A DNA stretch of 64,000 bases from VXYL01 sp965243095 (lineage in GTDB: Bacteria > Pseudomonadota > Gammaproteobacteria > Pseudomonadales > Azotimanducaceae): the NCBI GenBank assembly GCA_965243095.1, contig OZ251530.1, positions 62,001-126,000 on the forward strand, read 5' to 3'. The notes below the pieces were generated by a model. It was given only the letters and a program-made list of their open reading frames with translations. It searched no databases and had not been told where the DNA came from. A program made the translations under genes and the position numbers. Below, piece after piece: positions 26,128 to 35,312 of this stretch. Positions within the stretch are counted from its first letter, which is position 1. Every line of letters begins with the position of its first letter.

Positions 26128-26973
26128 TTACTCCACGTTCTGCGCTTGTTCGCGGAGCTGCTCGACCGCCGTTTTCAGCTTGACCGCCAGCGTCGCTGCC
26201 TGCGGCAGCGGCGTCTTGGCCGCGATGGTGTTCGCTTCCCGCCCCAGCTCCTGCGTGAGGAAATCGAGCCGCCGGCCGCAAGGCGCGTCGCCGGCGACAC
26301 ATTCGTACGCCGCGCCCACATGCACATCGAGCCGGTCGAGCTCCTCGGTGACGTCCGCGCGCTGCGCCAGCAGCGCCGCCTCCTGCTCCAAACGACCCGC
26401 GTCCAAGCGCAACGGCAAGTCGCGCACCTTCGCATGCAGCCGCTCGCGCAACCGCGGCGCGTTCGCCGCGGCCAAGTTGCGCAGCATGCTGCTGAAGGCG
26501 AGGATTTCGCCGAGTTTGGTCTCCAGCACGTCGCGGATGCTCGCGCCTTCCCGACGCCGCTGCGCTAGCAAGTCGTCCAAGGCGGCGCCGTAGCCCGCCA
26601 CCGCCGCTTCGCGCCAACCGGCCAACGCCTGTTCGTCGACGGTGAGCACACCGGGCCAGCGCAGCGCCTCCAAGGCGTCCACCGTGGCGTCCGGCACCTG
26701 CCGGCGAAGCTCGGCGACCGCCTCCGCAAGCGACCGCAAGCCCTCGCAATCCACCCGCGACGGTGGCACGGCACCATCGCCAAGCCGCAAGGTGGCGTCC
26801 ACTTTGCCCCGCGTCAAGCGCTTCATGGTCATTTCGCGCAACGTCGGCTCCAAGTCGCGCAACGGCTCCGGCAAGCGAAACCCGAGCTCCAAATAACGGT
26901 GGTTCACGGACTTGATCTCCCACGCCACCAACTCGCCGCCACCGCGCCCGAACGCCGTCATGCTCGCCACCAT
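26128..26973 (-). CDS. yicC: YicC-family endoribonuclease
   Basis: Protein of 281 residues of the YicC family, which in E. coli has endoribonuclease activity and affects small-RNA levels. The start MVASMTAFGRG matches the family start, with EIKSVNHRYLELGFRLPEPL next. The C-terminal signature GRRLDFLTQELGREANTIAA is complete. A perfect TATAAT on the minus strand ends only six bases before this ATG, so the message may be leaderless (see promoter entry). It diverges from rph, and gmk follows with a 5-base gap. Confidence 0.93.
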   Translation of the reverse strand: MVASMTAFGRGGGELVAWEIKSVNHRYLELGFRLPEPLRDLEPTLREMTMKRLTRGKVDATLRLGDGAVPPSRVDCEGLRSLAEAVAELRRQVPDATVDALEALRWPGVLTVDEQALAGWREAAVAGYGAALDDLLAQRRREGASIRDVLETKLGEILAFSSMLRNLAAANAPRLRERLHAKVRDLPLRLDAGRLEQEAALLAQRADVTEELDRLDVHVGAAYECVAGDAPCGRRLDFLTQELGREANTIAAKTPLPQAATLAVKLKTAVEQLREQAQNVE

Positions 26974-26979
26974 CGCGGC

Positions 26980-27031
26980 ATTATAGATGCGCCGCAGCCG
27001 GCGTTTTGGTGTGCCGACAGGCGGCTATAAT
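26980..27031. promoter_or_regulatory. Back-to-back -10 elements between yicC and rph
   Basis: Two perfect TATAAT hexamers face away from each other: 26980-26985 on the minus strand (towards yicC) and 27026-27031 on the plus strand (towards rph). Neither has a good TTGACA at the expected distance (candidates are 27003-27008 read on the minus strand and 27003-27008 read on the plus strand), so activator help or weak -35 contacts are likely. Start of transcription for yicC would fall at or very near its ATG. Confidence 0.55.
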
Positions 27032-27065
27032 CGCGTCCGCCAACCAAACAACAAGAGGCCCGCAG

Positions 27066-27770
27066 ATGGGGACACGGCCAAGCGGCCGCGCGGCGAACGA
27101 GGCGCGCGCGGTACGCATCGTCCGTCGCTACACGAAGCACGCCGCCGGCTCGGTGCTGATCGAGTTCGGCGATACTCGCGTGCTCTGCACCGCCAGCGTG
27201 GAATCGCAGGTGCCGCCGTTCCTGCGCGGGCAGGGCCGCGGCTGGATCACGGCGGAGTACGGGATGTTGCCCGGCGCCACGCACACGCGCACGGATCGCG
27301 AGGCGACGCGGGGCAAGCAAAGCGGCCGGACGGTGGAGATCCAACGCCTGATCGGGCGCTCGCTGCGCGCCGCGGTACACACGAAGGCGCTTGGCGAGCG
27401 CACGGTGAAGGTGGATTGCGACGTCATCCAAGCCGATGGCGGTACGCGCACCGCCGCCATCACCGGCGGCTGCGTGGCGCTCGCCGACGCGCTGGGCAAG
27501 GTGGCGCCGAAGGCGTTCGTCGGCTTGGTCGCATCCATCTCCGTCGGCATCCATCGCAACCAGTGCGTCTTGGACTTGGACTACGCGGAGGACTCGAAGG
27601 CGGAAACGGACATGAACGTGGTGATGATGGACGGGCGCGGCTACATCGAAGTGCAGGGCACCGCGGAGAACGGCGCCTTTCCGCGATCGGCCCTCGACGA
27701 GCTGCTGGCGTTGGCCGAAACGGGAATCGCCGGCTTGTTTGAGCAACAACGGCAGGCGCTGGCGACATGA
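27066..27770 (+). CDS. rph: Ribonuclease PH
   Basis: Protein of 234 residues, a phosphate-dependent 3'-5' exoribonuclease that trims the 3' ends of tRNA precursors. Family landmarks are GSVLIEFGDTRVLCTASVE, VPPFLRGQGRGWITAEYGML, RTVEIQRLIGRSLRA and DCDVIQADGGTRTAAITGG, with DMNVVMMDGRGYIEVQGTAE late in the protein. ATG 27066 is used, after an AAGAGG-like ribosome site. The stop overlaps pyrE by four bases, the classical rph-pyrE operon, with yicC diverging as in enterobacteria. Confidence 0.96.
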   Translation: MGTRPSGRAANEARAVRIVRRYTKHAAGSVLIEFGDTRVLCTASVESQVPPFLRGQGRGWITAEYGMLPGATHTRTDREATRGKQSGRTVEIQRLIGRSLRAAVHTKALGERTVKVDCDVIQADGGTRTAAITGGCVALADALGKVAPKAFVGLVASISVGIHRNQCVLDLDYAEDSKAETDMNVVMMDGRGYIEVQGTAENGAFPRSALDELLALAETGIAGLFEQQRQALAT

Positions 27771-28510
27771 CGGACGACTCGAAAAGCACCCACCGGCGGC
27801 CGTGGCAGGAGCACGCGAGCGGCGATCGCCAACCGCGCAACCGCCACCCGTACCGCCGTCCGGCGCGGCAGTCCCGCTTCGTGCGCGCCATGTTCGAACG
27901 CGGCGTGGTTACCTTCGGCGACTTCACGCTCAAATCCGGCCGCCGCAGCCCCTACTTCCTGAACCTCGGCTTGGTCGCGGACGCCGACGGGCTGGCCATC
28001 CTCGGCGGCGTCTTCGCGGCCGAAGTGCGCCGCCTGCCCACCCGCCCGGAGGTGTTGTTCGGCCCGGCCTACAAAGGCATCGCCATCGCCGTCAGCGCGG
28101 CGCTGGCGCTGGCGCGGGACGAATTCGCCGCGGTGGGCGTGGCGTACAACCGCAAGGAGGAGAAGGCGCACGGCGAAGGCGGCGCGCTGGTCGGTGCGCC
28201 GGTGGCCGGCAAGAAGGTGGTCATCGTGGACGACGTGGTGACGGACGGCGCGGTGAAGCGCCAAGCCTTCGACATGCTCACCGACGCCGGCGCCGAGGTG
28301 GTGGGTGTGGTGCTGGCGTTCGACCGCCAGGAACCGGTGGATTCGGCACCGGGTTCGCCCGGTGCCGTGCAAGCGTTGCAGCAGGACTTCCGCGTGCCCG
28401 TGCGGTGCGTGGCGAATGTGGACGACCTATTGAACCACATGCGCAACGACAACCGCTACGCCGCCGACGGCGTGCGTTTGCGCGACTACCGCCGTAGTTT
28501 GCGGATCTAG
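27767..28510 (+). CDS. pyrE: Orotate phosphoribosyltransferase
   Basis: Protein of 247 residues that joins orotate to PRPP in pyrimidine synthesis. The catalytic core runs from FERGVVTFGDFTLKSGRRSP to the end; FGPAYKGIAIAVS, the flexible loop VAYNRKEEKAHGEGG and the PRPP motif KVVIVDDVVTDGA are all present. The first ~35 residues are an Arg/His/Pro-rich extension absent from E. coli PyrE. The overlapping ATGA with rph supports translation from this start. Confidence 0.95.
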   Translation: MTDDSKSTHRRPWQEHASGDRQPRNRHPYRRPARQSRFVRAMFERGVVTFGDFTLKSGRRSPYFLNLGLVADADGLAILGGVFAAEVRRLPTRPEVLFGPAYKGIAIAVSAALALARDEFAAVGVAYNRKEEKAHGEGGALVGAPVAGKKVVIVDDVVTDGAVKRQAFDMLTDAGAEVVGVVLAFDRQEPVDSAPGSPGAVQALQQDFRVPVRCVANVDDLLNHMRNDNRYAADGVRLRDYRRSLRI

Positions 28511-28550
28511 CCCGATAACGACAACGCCCTCCAACGCGCCCACCGAGGCG

Positions 28551-29660
28551 GTGTTGATTCCGGTGCTCAACGAAGCAGCCGTGATCGGTGCGTTCCTCGC
28601 CGAGCTGGCACCGCACGCGAGCGGTCGCAAGGTCTATCTCTTGGATAGCGGCTCGCGCGACGACACCGTGGACGTGGCGCTTCGTGCGGCCGCGCAAACA
28701 GGGTTGGATCTCGTTGTCGTGAACTGCCCGGCGGGACTCTCCGCGGCGATTCGCCACGGCGTTGAGCAATCCGCGGAGGCGCGGCTGGCGGTCATCGACG
28801 GCGATGGCCAACACTCGCCGGCGGTGCTGGATCGCCTATTCGCAGAACTAAGCACCGGCCGCGACATCTGCGTCGCATCGCGCATGGCGCCCGGCGCTGC
28901 CGTCGCCGCCGATTGGCCGAGACACCGGCGGCTGCTCACCCAAGCGCTGTGGATGGTCGCGCGCTTTGCCGGGCGCTGCCACGGCGTCAAGGATCCGCTG
29001 TCCGGGTGCTTCGCGTTCCGCCGCTCGCTGTGGGAGCGCGTGGCTGGACGGTTCGCCACCGGCGGCTTCAAGTTTCTGCTGGATCTGTTGACCGTTTCCC
29101 CAAACCCACAGGTCGCCGAGGTGCCCATCGCGTTCCGCGCCCGCCAAGGCGGCCAAAGCAAGGTGGCGCCGCACGTCTTCTGGGAACTCGTCAATTCGCT
29201 GGCGTGGAACGTCCTGCGCGGCCGAGTGCCGCGGCGCCTGGTGGCCTTCGGCACCGTGGGCGTGTTTGGCAGCTTGGCCGACGCAACCGTCACCGGCGTG
29301 TTGCACTCGCTGCTCGGCGTGCCGTTCTCGGCGGCGCGCCCGGCCGGCATCCTGGCCGGCATGACCACCAACTTCCTGCTCAACAACCTCGTCACGTTCC
29401 GCGACCGGCGGCGCAAGCGTTGGCAACTGCTGCGCGGCTGGCTGCTCTACGCGGGTTTCCAGTCCGTCGGCGCATTGACGAACTACGGCGTCTCCATCAC
29501 CCTCAACTGGCTCGGCTTGTGGTGGCCCTTGGCGCTGCTCGCCGGCATCGCGGCCGGCACCACGTTGAACTACCTCACGGCCAGCCGCATGGTCTGGCGC
29601 GGCGCACCTTGGAGCAAGGCCGCGCAGCGCGACCCGCGGACGACCGGCGACGGGTGTTAA
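28551..29660 (+). CDS. GT2 (dolichol-phosphate-mannose-synthase-like) glycosyltransferase fused to GtrA domain
   Basis: Protein of about 369 residues in two parts. The first ~215 residues form a GT2 domain (IPVLNEAAVIGAFLAEL, AVIDGDGQHSPAVLDRLF, the DxD-like DGDG, and DPLSGCFAFRRSLWERV) like polyprenyl-phosphate sugar synthases. The C-terminal ~130 residues are a GtrA-type domain with four helices (RLVAFGTVGVFGSLADATV and NFLLNNLVTFRDRRRKRW). Together they would load a sugar on undecaprenyl phosphate and help flip it, possibly feeding the GT-C enzymes at 1-4.6 kb; that link is inference. The GTG at 28551 lies exactly at the first beta strand; no ATG occurs upstream before the pyrE stop, so the true start is uncertain. 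Confidence 0.85.
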   Translation: MLIPVLNEAAVIGAFLAELAPHASGRKVYLLDSGSRDDTVDVALRAAAQTGLDLVVVNCPAGLSAAIRHGVEQSAEARLAVIDGDGQHSPAVLDRLFAELSTGRDICVASRMAPGAAVAADWPRHRRLLTQALWMVARFAGRCHGVKDPLSGCFAFRRSLWERVAGRFATGGFKFLLDLLTVSPNPQVAEVPIAFRARQGGQSKVAPHVFWELVNSLAWNVLRGRVPRRLVAFGTVGVFGSLADATVTGVLHSLLGVPFSAARPAGILAGMTTNFLLNNLVTFRDRRRKRWQLLRGWLLYAGFQSVGALTNYGVSITLNWLGLWWPLALLAGIAAGTTLNYLTASRMVWRGAPWSKAAQRDPRTTGDGC

Positions 29661-29694
29661 GATCGCGCTGTCTTCTTCGTCCGGTGGCGTGGCG

Positions 29695-30793
29695 ATGGCG
29701 GAAATCACCTCTCTTCGCGAATCCTGCAAGAACCTGAACGGGCGCGCCGTGGCGCTGAGGGGGTATCTTTGACCACGCCGCGAAGAAAGCGCGTTTGGAG
29801 GAAGTGGAACGCGAGTTGGCCGCGCCGGAACTGTGGGACGACCCGCCCCGGGCGCAGGCGCTTGGTCGCGAACGCACCGCGCTAGCGGCGGTTGTGCATG
29901 GGCTGGACGATGTCGCCGCGGCGTTGGGCGACCTCGCCGAACTCGCGGATCTGGCCGCCGCCGAGAACGACGGGGCGACGTTGGACGACATCGCCGTGGA
30001 ACTCGAAGCCGTGGACAAGCGCTTGGCGGCGGTGGAGTTCCGGCGCATGTTCCAAGGCGAGCACGACCCGGCCAACGCTTTCGTGGAAATCCAAGCCGGC
30101 TCCGGCGGCACCGAGGCGCAGGATTGGGCGGAGATGCTGCTGCGCATGTACCTGCGCTGGGGCGAGAAACGCGGCTTCGCCACCGAGATCACCGAGCTCT
30201 CGCCGGGCGAGGTGGCCGGGGTGAAAAGCGCGGCGGTGCAGTTCGACGGCGACCACGCCTACGGTTGGCTGCGCACCGAAACCGGTGTGCATCGCTTGGT
30301 GCGCAAGTCGCCTTTCGATTCCGGCAACCGCCGCCACACCTCCTTCGCCTCGGTGTTCGTCTCCGCCGAGATCGAGGACGACATCGTCATCGACATCGAC
30401 GCCGGCGATGTGCGCACCGACACCTATCGCGCCAGCGGCGCCGGCGGGCAACATGTGAACCGCACTGATTCCGCCGTGCGCCTGACGCATCTGCCCACCG
30501 GCGTGGTGGTGCAATGCCAAAGCGAGCGGTCGCAGCACCAAAACCGCGACCGCGCCTATAAGCAACTGCGCGCGAAGCTGTACGAACTGGAGTTGCAGAA
30601 GCGGCGCGAGGAACGGCAGCGCATCGAAGACGCCAAAGCCGACATCGGCTGGGGCAGCCAGATTCGCTCTTATGTGCTCGACCAATCGCGTGTTAAGGAT
30701 CTGCGCACCAACGTGGAGCGCCACGACCCGGACAACGTCTTGGACGGCGACCTTGGCGATTTCATGGAAGCGAGCCTGAAGGCCGGTCTATGA
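29695..30793 (+). CDS. prfB: Peptide chain release factor 2 (programmed +1 frameshift)
   Basis: RF2 releases the finished peptide at UGA and UAA codons. The gene begins at ATG 29695 (MAEITSLRESCKNLNGRAVA, LRGYL), meets an in-frame TGA at 29770-29772, and continues in the +1 frame from GAC at 29771, giving 29695-29769 joined to 29771-30793. Full length is about 366 residues, normal for RF2. The stop-recognition tripeptide SPF is in RKSPFDSGNRRHTSFAS and the catalytic GGQ in GAGGQHVNRTDSAVRL. The stop overlaps lysS by four bases, as expected for the prfB-lysS operon. Confidence 0.97.
29758..29773 (+). promoter_or_regulatory. RF2 programmed frameshift site
   Basis: The sequence AGGGGGTATCTTTGAC is the canonical RF2 autoregulatory site. 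An internal Shine-Dalgarno-like AGGGGG lies just before the slippery CTT codon, which is followed by the in-frame TGA and a C. When RF2 is scarce the ribosome slips forward on CTT and reads GAC, making full-length RF2. Confidence 0.97.
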
Positions 30794-32277
30794 CCGCGCC
30801 GGAAGACGACCTGCTGGCCCACCGGCGGCGCAAGCTGGCGACGTTGCGCGAACGTGGCGAGGCGTTCCCCAACACGTTCCGACGCCGCCACCTAGCGGCC
30901 GAGTTGATCGACGCCCACGGCGCCGCCGACAAAGAGCAGTTGGCCGACTTGGGCGCCACCACCGCGGTGGCCGGCCGCGTGGTGCTGCGCCGGGTGATGG
31001 GGCGGGCGGCTTTCGTCACCCTCGCGGACGCCAGCGGGCGCATCCAGTGCTACCTGCGGGAAGACGCGCTGGGCGGCGAGGCGTATGAGGACTTCCGTGC
31101 GCTCTGGGACATCGGCGACATCGTGGGCATTCGCGGCACGGTGATGAAGACCAACAAAGGCGAATTGACGGTGGCGGCGGCGGAGGTCACGCTGCTGGCG
31201 AAGTCGCTGCGGCCGTTGCCGGAGAAGCACCACGGTCTGGTCGATCAGGAGACGCGCTACCGCCAACGCCACCTGCACCTCATCGCCAGCGAACCGGCGC
31301 GGCAGGTGTTCCAAACGCGGGCCCGGGTGGTGCGCGCGCTGCGGGCGTTCTTCGACCAGCGCGGCTTTCTGGAAGTGGAAACGCCGATGATGCACCCCAT
31401 CCCGGGCGGCGCCGCGGCGCGTCCCTTCGTCACGCATCACAATAGCCTGGACATGGATCTGTACCTGCGCGTGGCGCCGGAGCTGTATCTCAAGCGGCTG
31501 CTGGTGGGCGGCTTGGAGCGCGTCTACGAAATCAACCGCTGCTTCCGCAACGAGGGCCTCTCGCCGCGCCACAACCCGGAGTTCACCACCGTCGAGTTTT
31601 ACCAGGCGTTCGCGGATTACGAAGACCTGATGCGCCTGACCGAGGAGCTGATTCGCCAACTGCTCGCCGAACTCGGCCTCGGCGAAACGCTCACCGTGGA
31701 AGGCCAGCGCATCGACTTCGGCGCGGCTTTCCCCCGCGTCACCATGCGGGAGGCCGTGGCGCAAGCGACCGGCGAACGGCAAGAGGATCTGGCGGATGTC
31801 GGCAAGCTGGCCGCTCTCGCCCGGCGCTTGGGAATCGCGCCGCAGAACGGCTGGGGCTGGGGGCGGCTGTTGATGGAGATCTTCGAGGCGCGGGTGGAAT
31901 CCACCTTGCTGCAACCCACCTTCATCGTCGGCCACCCGGCGGAAGTCTCGCCGCTCGCCCGCCGCAGCGAGGACGACCCGGAAATCGCCGACCGCTTCGA
32001 GTTGTTCGTGGCCGGCCGCGAGATCGCCAACGGCTTCAGCGAGTTGAACGATCCGCAGGAACAAGCGCAGCGCTTCCGCGCCCAAGCCGCGCTGCGCAGC
32101 CAAGGCGACAGCGAAGCCATGCACTTCGACGAGGACTTCGTCACCGCCTTGGAGCACGGCATGCCGCCGGCCGCCGGCGAAGGCATCGGCGTGGATCGCC
32201 TGGTGATGCTGCTCACGAACTCGCCCACCATCCGCGACGTGCTGTTGTTTCCCCTGCTGCGCCCGTCGAGCCAATGA
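30790..32277 (+). CDS. lysS: Lysyl-tRNA synthetase (class II)
   Basis: Protein of 495 residues that charges tRNA-Lys. The N-terminal OB anticodon-binding domain contains VAGRVVLRRVMGRAAFVTLA. The catalytic domain shows class II motif 1 (RGFLEVETPMMHPIPGGAAA), motif 2 (NRCFRNEGLSPRHNPEFTT) and motif 3 (GEGIGVDRLVMLLTNSPTIR). Length is normal. It overlaps prfB upstream and ung downstream by four bases each (ATGA), so the three genes are translated in series. Confidence 0.97.
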   Translation: MTAPEDDLLAHRRRKLATLRERGEAFPNTFRRRHLAAELIDAHGAADKEQLADLGATTAVAGRVVLRRVMGRAAFVTLADASGRIQCYLREDALGGEAYEDFRALWDIGDIVGIRGTVMKTNKGELTVAAAEVTLLAKSLRPLPEKHHGLVDQETRYRQRHLHLIASEPARQVFQTRARVVRALRAFFDQRGFLEVETPMMHPIPGGAAARPFVTHHNSLDMDLYLRVAPELYLKRLLVGGLERVYEINRCFRNEGLSPRHNPEFTTVEFYQAFADYEDLMRLTEELIRQLLAELGLGETLTVEGQRIDFGAAFPRVTMREAVAQATGERQEDLADVGKLAALARRLGIAPQNGWGWGRLLMEIFEARVESTLLQPTFIVGHPAEVSPLARRSEDDPEIADRFELFVAGREIANGFSELNDPQEQAQRFRAQAALRSQGDSEAMHFDEDFVTALEHGMPPAAGEGIGVDRLVMLLTNSPTIRDVLLFPLLRPSSQ

Positions 32278-33005
32278 CCACCGCCGCCGCCACCGACCGC
32301 GTGCGCCTCGACGAGTCGTGGAAAAACGCCTTGGCGGCCGAGTTCAACGCCGGCTACATGAAGAAGCTGCGCGCCTTCCTGCTGCAGGAGAAGCAAGAGC
32401 GGCGCGTCACCTACCCCAAAGGCGAGAACATCTTCGCGGCCCTCGACGCGACCCCGCTGGACGCCGTGAAGGTGGTCATCATCGGCCAAGACCCGTACCA
32501 CGGCCGCGGTCAAGCGCACGGCCTGTGCTTCTCCGTGCCGCACGGCGTGCCGGCGCCGCCCTCGCTGGTGAACATCTTCCAAGAAATCAACACGGACATG
32601 GCCGACGACGACGTGCCTTGCGGCCGGAAGGACGGCGCCGTGCCGCCGGGCGCCGTTTGCCTCGCGCCGTGGGCGCGGCAAGGCGTGCTGTTGTTGAACG
32701 CCGTGCTCACCGTGGCCGCCGGCCGCGCCGGCTCGCACCAAGGCCGCGGCTGGGAGACGTTCACCGACCGCGTGGTGGAGACCATCAACCGCGAACGCGA
32801 GCATGTGGTGTTCCTGCTGTGGGGCGGCTACGCGCGCAAGAAAGGCGCCGCGGTGGACCCCTCGCGCCACCTCGTGCTCAACGCGCCGCATCCGTCGCCG
32901 CTCTCGGCGGCGAACGGCTTCTTCGGCTGCCGCCACTTCTCCAAGGCGAACGAATACTTGGTGGAACACGGCATCCTGCCCATCAACTGGTTCGACGTGG
33001 AGTGA
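32274..33005 (+). CDS. ung: Uracil-DNA glycosylase, family 1
   Basis: Protein of 243 residues that removes uracil from DNA to start base-excision repair. The water-activating motif VVIIGQDPYHGRGQAHGLCF and the minor-groove loop NAPHPSPLSA are present, together with FLLWGGYARKK. A slightly longer insert (about 15 residues, around VPCGRKDGAVPPGAVCL) separates these motifs compared with E. coli Ung. It overlaps lysS by four bases and the next gene by GTGA. Confidence 0.96.
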   Translation: MTTAAATDRVRLDESWKNALAAEFNAGYMKKLRAFLLQEKQERRVTYPKGENIFAALDATPLDAVKVVIIGQDPYHGRGQAHGLCFSVPHGVPAPPSLVNIFQEINTDMADDDVPCGRKDGAVPPGAVCLAPWARQGVLLLNAVLTVAAGRAGSHQGRGWETFTDRVVETINREREHVVFLLWGGYARKKGAAVDPSRHLVLNAPHPSPLSAANGFFGCRHFSKANEYLVEHGILPINWFDVE

Positions 33006-34522
33006 GCGCGAATCCGGCACCCGCTTCCGTTCCGTACAACGATTGGCGGAAGGTGGAATTGCCGGCGGCAGAGGAGTTCCAGCCTTGCTTGCCGGTGAGC
33101 GTGATCATCCCCAGCTATCAAACGCCACCAGCCACCATGGCGCGGACGCTGGCGACGCTGGAAGGCCAAACCTATCCGCGACATCTGTTCGAGGTGGTGA
33201 TCGTCGATGACGGTTCGGCGCCGCCGCTCGCCGCGCCCGCTTCGCCGCTGGACGTCAAGGTGGTCGCGCAGGAACGGCGCGGTTTCGGCTTGGCGCGGGC
33301 GCGCAACACGGGCGCCGCGGCCGCGGCGCACGACATCCTGCTTTTCTTGGACAGCGACATGCTGGTGGAGGCGGATTGGATCGCTGCACACGCACGCTGG
33401 CACCATGTCGTCTCGGACGCGCTGACCGCCGGTTTTCGCGCCCATGTCGCGGCGGACTCCCTCTCCGCCGAAGCCATCCGCAACCGCCCGGTCACACTGC
33501 AAGCGCTGCTCGCCGACCGGCCGATGGACCCGCCGCGCATGGCCGGCCACCTGGTCCGAACCGGCGATCTAACCGCCCGTGCCGACGATCTGTTCCGCGT
33601 GGTGGAAGGCGCGGATTTCGGCATGGGCAAAGCGTTTTACCGCGCCATCGGCGGCAGCGACGAATCCTTCCAACGCTGGGGCATGGAGGACATCGAGCTG
33701 GCCTACCGCGCCACCGCCCACGGCGCCCTGCTCGTGCCAATCACCGGGCGTTCGTGGCACCAGAGCCGCGATGCACGCGACGCCAAAGAACGCAGCAACC
33801 GCATCGCGCGCGGCAAGGCCGCGCACCTCATCGCCCACCCGGAGTTCCGCAGCCCCACGCCCGGACGTTACTTTTCCGTGCCGCAACATGTGGTGACCAT
33901 CATCGGCGGCGATGCTGCGGCGGAGCAGATCATCAACGCTGTCGCACACACCTTGGCCGACCGCACCGGCGACGTGGCAGTGCGAATCGAGTTGGAAGCC
34001 AACGACGCGGAACGATGGGCTTGGCTCCAAGACGTGTTCGAGCCGGACCCGCGGGTTTGGCTAACGCCAGCCGCCTCCGCGCTCGAACAGTTCCCCACCG
34101 CCGCGTACCACATCCGCCTGCCCGCCAACGTCGTTGCCAAGAACATCGTGTCGCTGCTGCGGGCACGGCTTGGCGGCGCCGTCAGCGCCACCGCGACGCT
34201 TGCCAACGGCGAGCGCATCTCCATCGCTCGCACATGGGCGCTGCACCGCGCCCACCGCACTGGCGGTACGCCGGGCGACTTCGGCGACGAACGCACCTTG
34301 CCACCCTCGGCATTGCGCCTCCGCGACGCCAGCGCCCGCCACGCCCGACGCTTGGCCGAGCGCGAAGCCGCCGGCACGTCCTCGAAACTCCGCTTCGCCG
34401 CGCGGGCTTGGCGCAACGCGCACGGTTGGCCAGAATCTTGGTGGTGGTTCCGCTGGGTGTTGTGGTGGTGCGCACAGAGTTTGCGCAGCAAACTCCAACG
34501 CGCCCGAAAGGGCGCGCCCTAA
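33002..34522 (+). CDS. GT2-family glycosyltransferase
   Basis: Glycosyltransferase of about 506 residues. The A-type GT2 domain starts at about residue 30 with VSVIIPSYQTPPATMARTLA, then VVIVDDGSAPP, GLARARNTGAAAAAHDILLF with the LDSDM metal motif, and the acceptor-side EGADFGMGKAFYRAIGG and RWGMEDIELAYRA. This C-terminal ED motif resembles chondroitin-polymerase-like enzymes (glycosyltransferase family 2 with a galactosyl-type C-end). GTG 33002 overlaps the ung stop. The last 14 codons are encoded by a double-hairpin repeat (34477-34516). The gene ends convergently, overlapping cpoB by four bases. Confidence 0.85.
   Translation: MSANPAPASVPYNDWRKVELPAAEEFQPCLPVSVIIPSYQTPPATMARTLATLEGQTYPRHLFEVVIVDDGSAPPLAAPASPLDVKVVAQERRGFGLARARNTGAAAAAHDILLFLDSDMLVEADWIAAHARWHHVVSDALTAGFRAHVAADSLSAEAIRNRPVTLQALLADRPMDPPRMAGHLVRTGDLTARADDLFRVVEGADFGMGKAFYRAIGGSDESFQRWGMEDIELAYRATAHGALLVPITGRSWHQSRDARDAKERSNRIARGKAAHLIAHPEFRSPTPGRYFSVPQHVVTIIGGDAAAEQIINAVAHTLADRTGDVAVRIELEANDAERWAWLQDVFEPDPRVWLTPAASALEQFPTAAYHIRLPANVVAKNIVSLLRARLGGAVSATATLANGERISIARTWALHRAHRTGGTPGDFGDERTLPPSALRLRDASARHARRLAEREAAGTSSKLRFAARAWRNAHGWPESWWWFRWVLWWCAQSLRSKLQRARKGAP
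34477..34516. repeat. REP-like double-hairpin element, copy A
   Basis: Two hairpins in 40 bases: arms GAGTTTGC/GCAAACTC (34477-34484 and 34488-34495, loop GCA), then arms CGCGCCC/GGGCGCG (34499-34505 and 34510-34516, loop GAAA). The same design in reverse orientation is at 41502-41541; only the linker and the second loop differ. This copy lies within the last codons of the GT2 gene and just before the convergent cpoB stop, where it may also slow or end transcription. Confidence 0.75.
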
Positions 34523-35268
34523 CGCAACTCCGCCGCGTAGGCGCGCGCCAACCTGGCGGCGGAGTGGTCCGGATATTCGGCGATCACCTGGTCGAGGTGG
34601 CTGAGCGCTTGCGCGTCTTCGCCAAGCCGGTGATAGACGACGCCGAGTTTGTAGCGGGCGTCCGGCGCTTTGGCGTGGTCGCCGAACACGGCCAGCAGTT
34701 GCGTGAACGCTTGCCGCGCCGGCTCTAGGTTCTCCCGATAGAGTTCGATCTCGCCGCGCCAATAGAAGGCGTTGGCGGTGAGTTGGCCGTTCGGATACTC
34801 GGCGATCAGCGCGTCGAACATCGCCAGCGCTTGGGCGTAGCCCTGGTTGCGCTCGGCCGGCGGTTGCCCGCGCGCCGCCTTCAGCACGTTGAAGGCGGCG
34901 TTGTACGCTTGTTCCTCGGTTTGCGCTCCGCCGGGGGCCGCGAGCGGTGGGCGGACATCGGCAGCGGCCGGGCGGGGGGCAACCGGCGCAACGCCTTGAC
35001 TCACCTGCAGCAGCCGCTGATCCAAGTCGATGTAGCGCTCGCGCTGTTCCCGCGTCAGCCGGTCGATGCGGTGGCCCTGCTCTTCGATGATGCCCTGCAG
35101 GCGCCGCACCTCGTCCTGCAGCACTTGGATCTGCTGGTAGAGAACGGCGATGCTGCCGTCCGCGGCGGCGTCTGCGGGCGGTTGCGCTTCCGGCGGCTGC
35201 GCCCACGCGGCATTGGCGATCACCATGCCGGCGATGAACAACGCCGGCCGCAACCGCCGTTCGGTCAC
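34519..35268 (-). CDS. cpoB: Cell division coordinator CpoB (YbgF), periplasmic TPR protein
   Basis: Periplasmic protein of 249 residues that links Tol-Pal constriction with PBP1B peptidoglycan synthesis. The signal peptide VTERRLRPALFIAGMVIANA ends near AWA-Q. A coiled-coil trimerisation segment (YQQIQVLQDEVRRLQGIIEE) follows, then a linker rich in Pro and Ala, then tetratricopeptide repeats from EEQAYNAAFNVLKAA to the end, including PDARYKLGVVYHRLGEDAQA. GTG at 35268 is chosen because it restores the full signal peptide; the ATG at 35226 would cut it. Last gene of the tol-pal run. Confidence 0.93.
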   Translation of the reverse strand: MTERRLRPALFIAGMVIANAAWAQPPEAQPPADAAADGSIAVLYQQIQVLQDEVRRLQGIIEEQGHRIDRLTREQRERYIDLDQRLLQVSQGVAPVAPRPAAADVRPPLAAPGGAQTEEQAYNAAFNVLKAARGQPPAERNQGYAQALAMFDALIAEYPNGQLTANAFYWRGEIELYRENLEPARQAFTQLLAVFGDHAKAPDARYKLGVVYHRLGEDAQALSHLDQVIAEYPDHSAARLARAYAAELR

Positions 35269-35312
35269 GAGGAGCGGCTCGCGGTTAGCCGTGCAAGACG
35301 GCGTGTGGCAGC

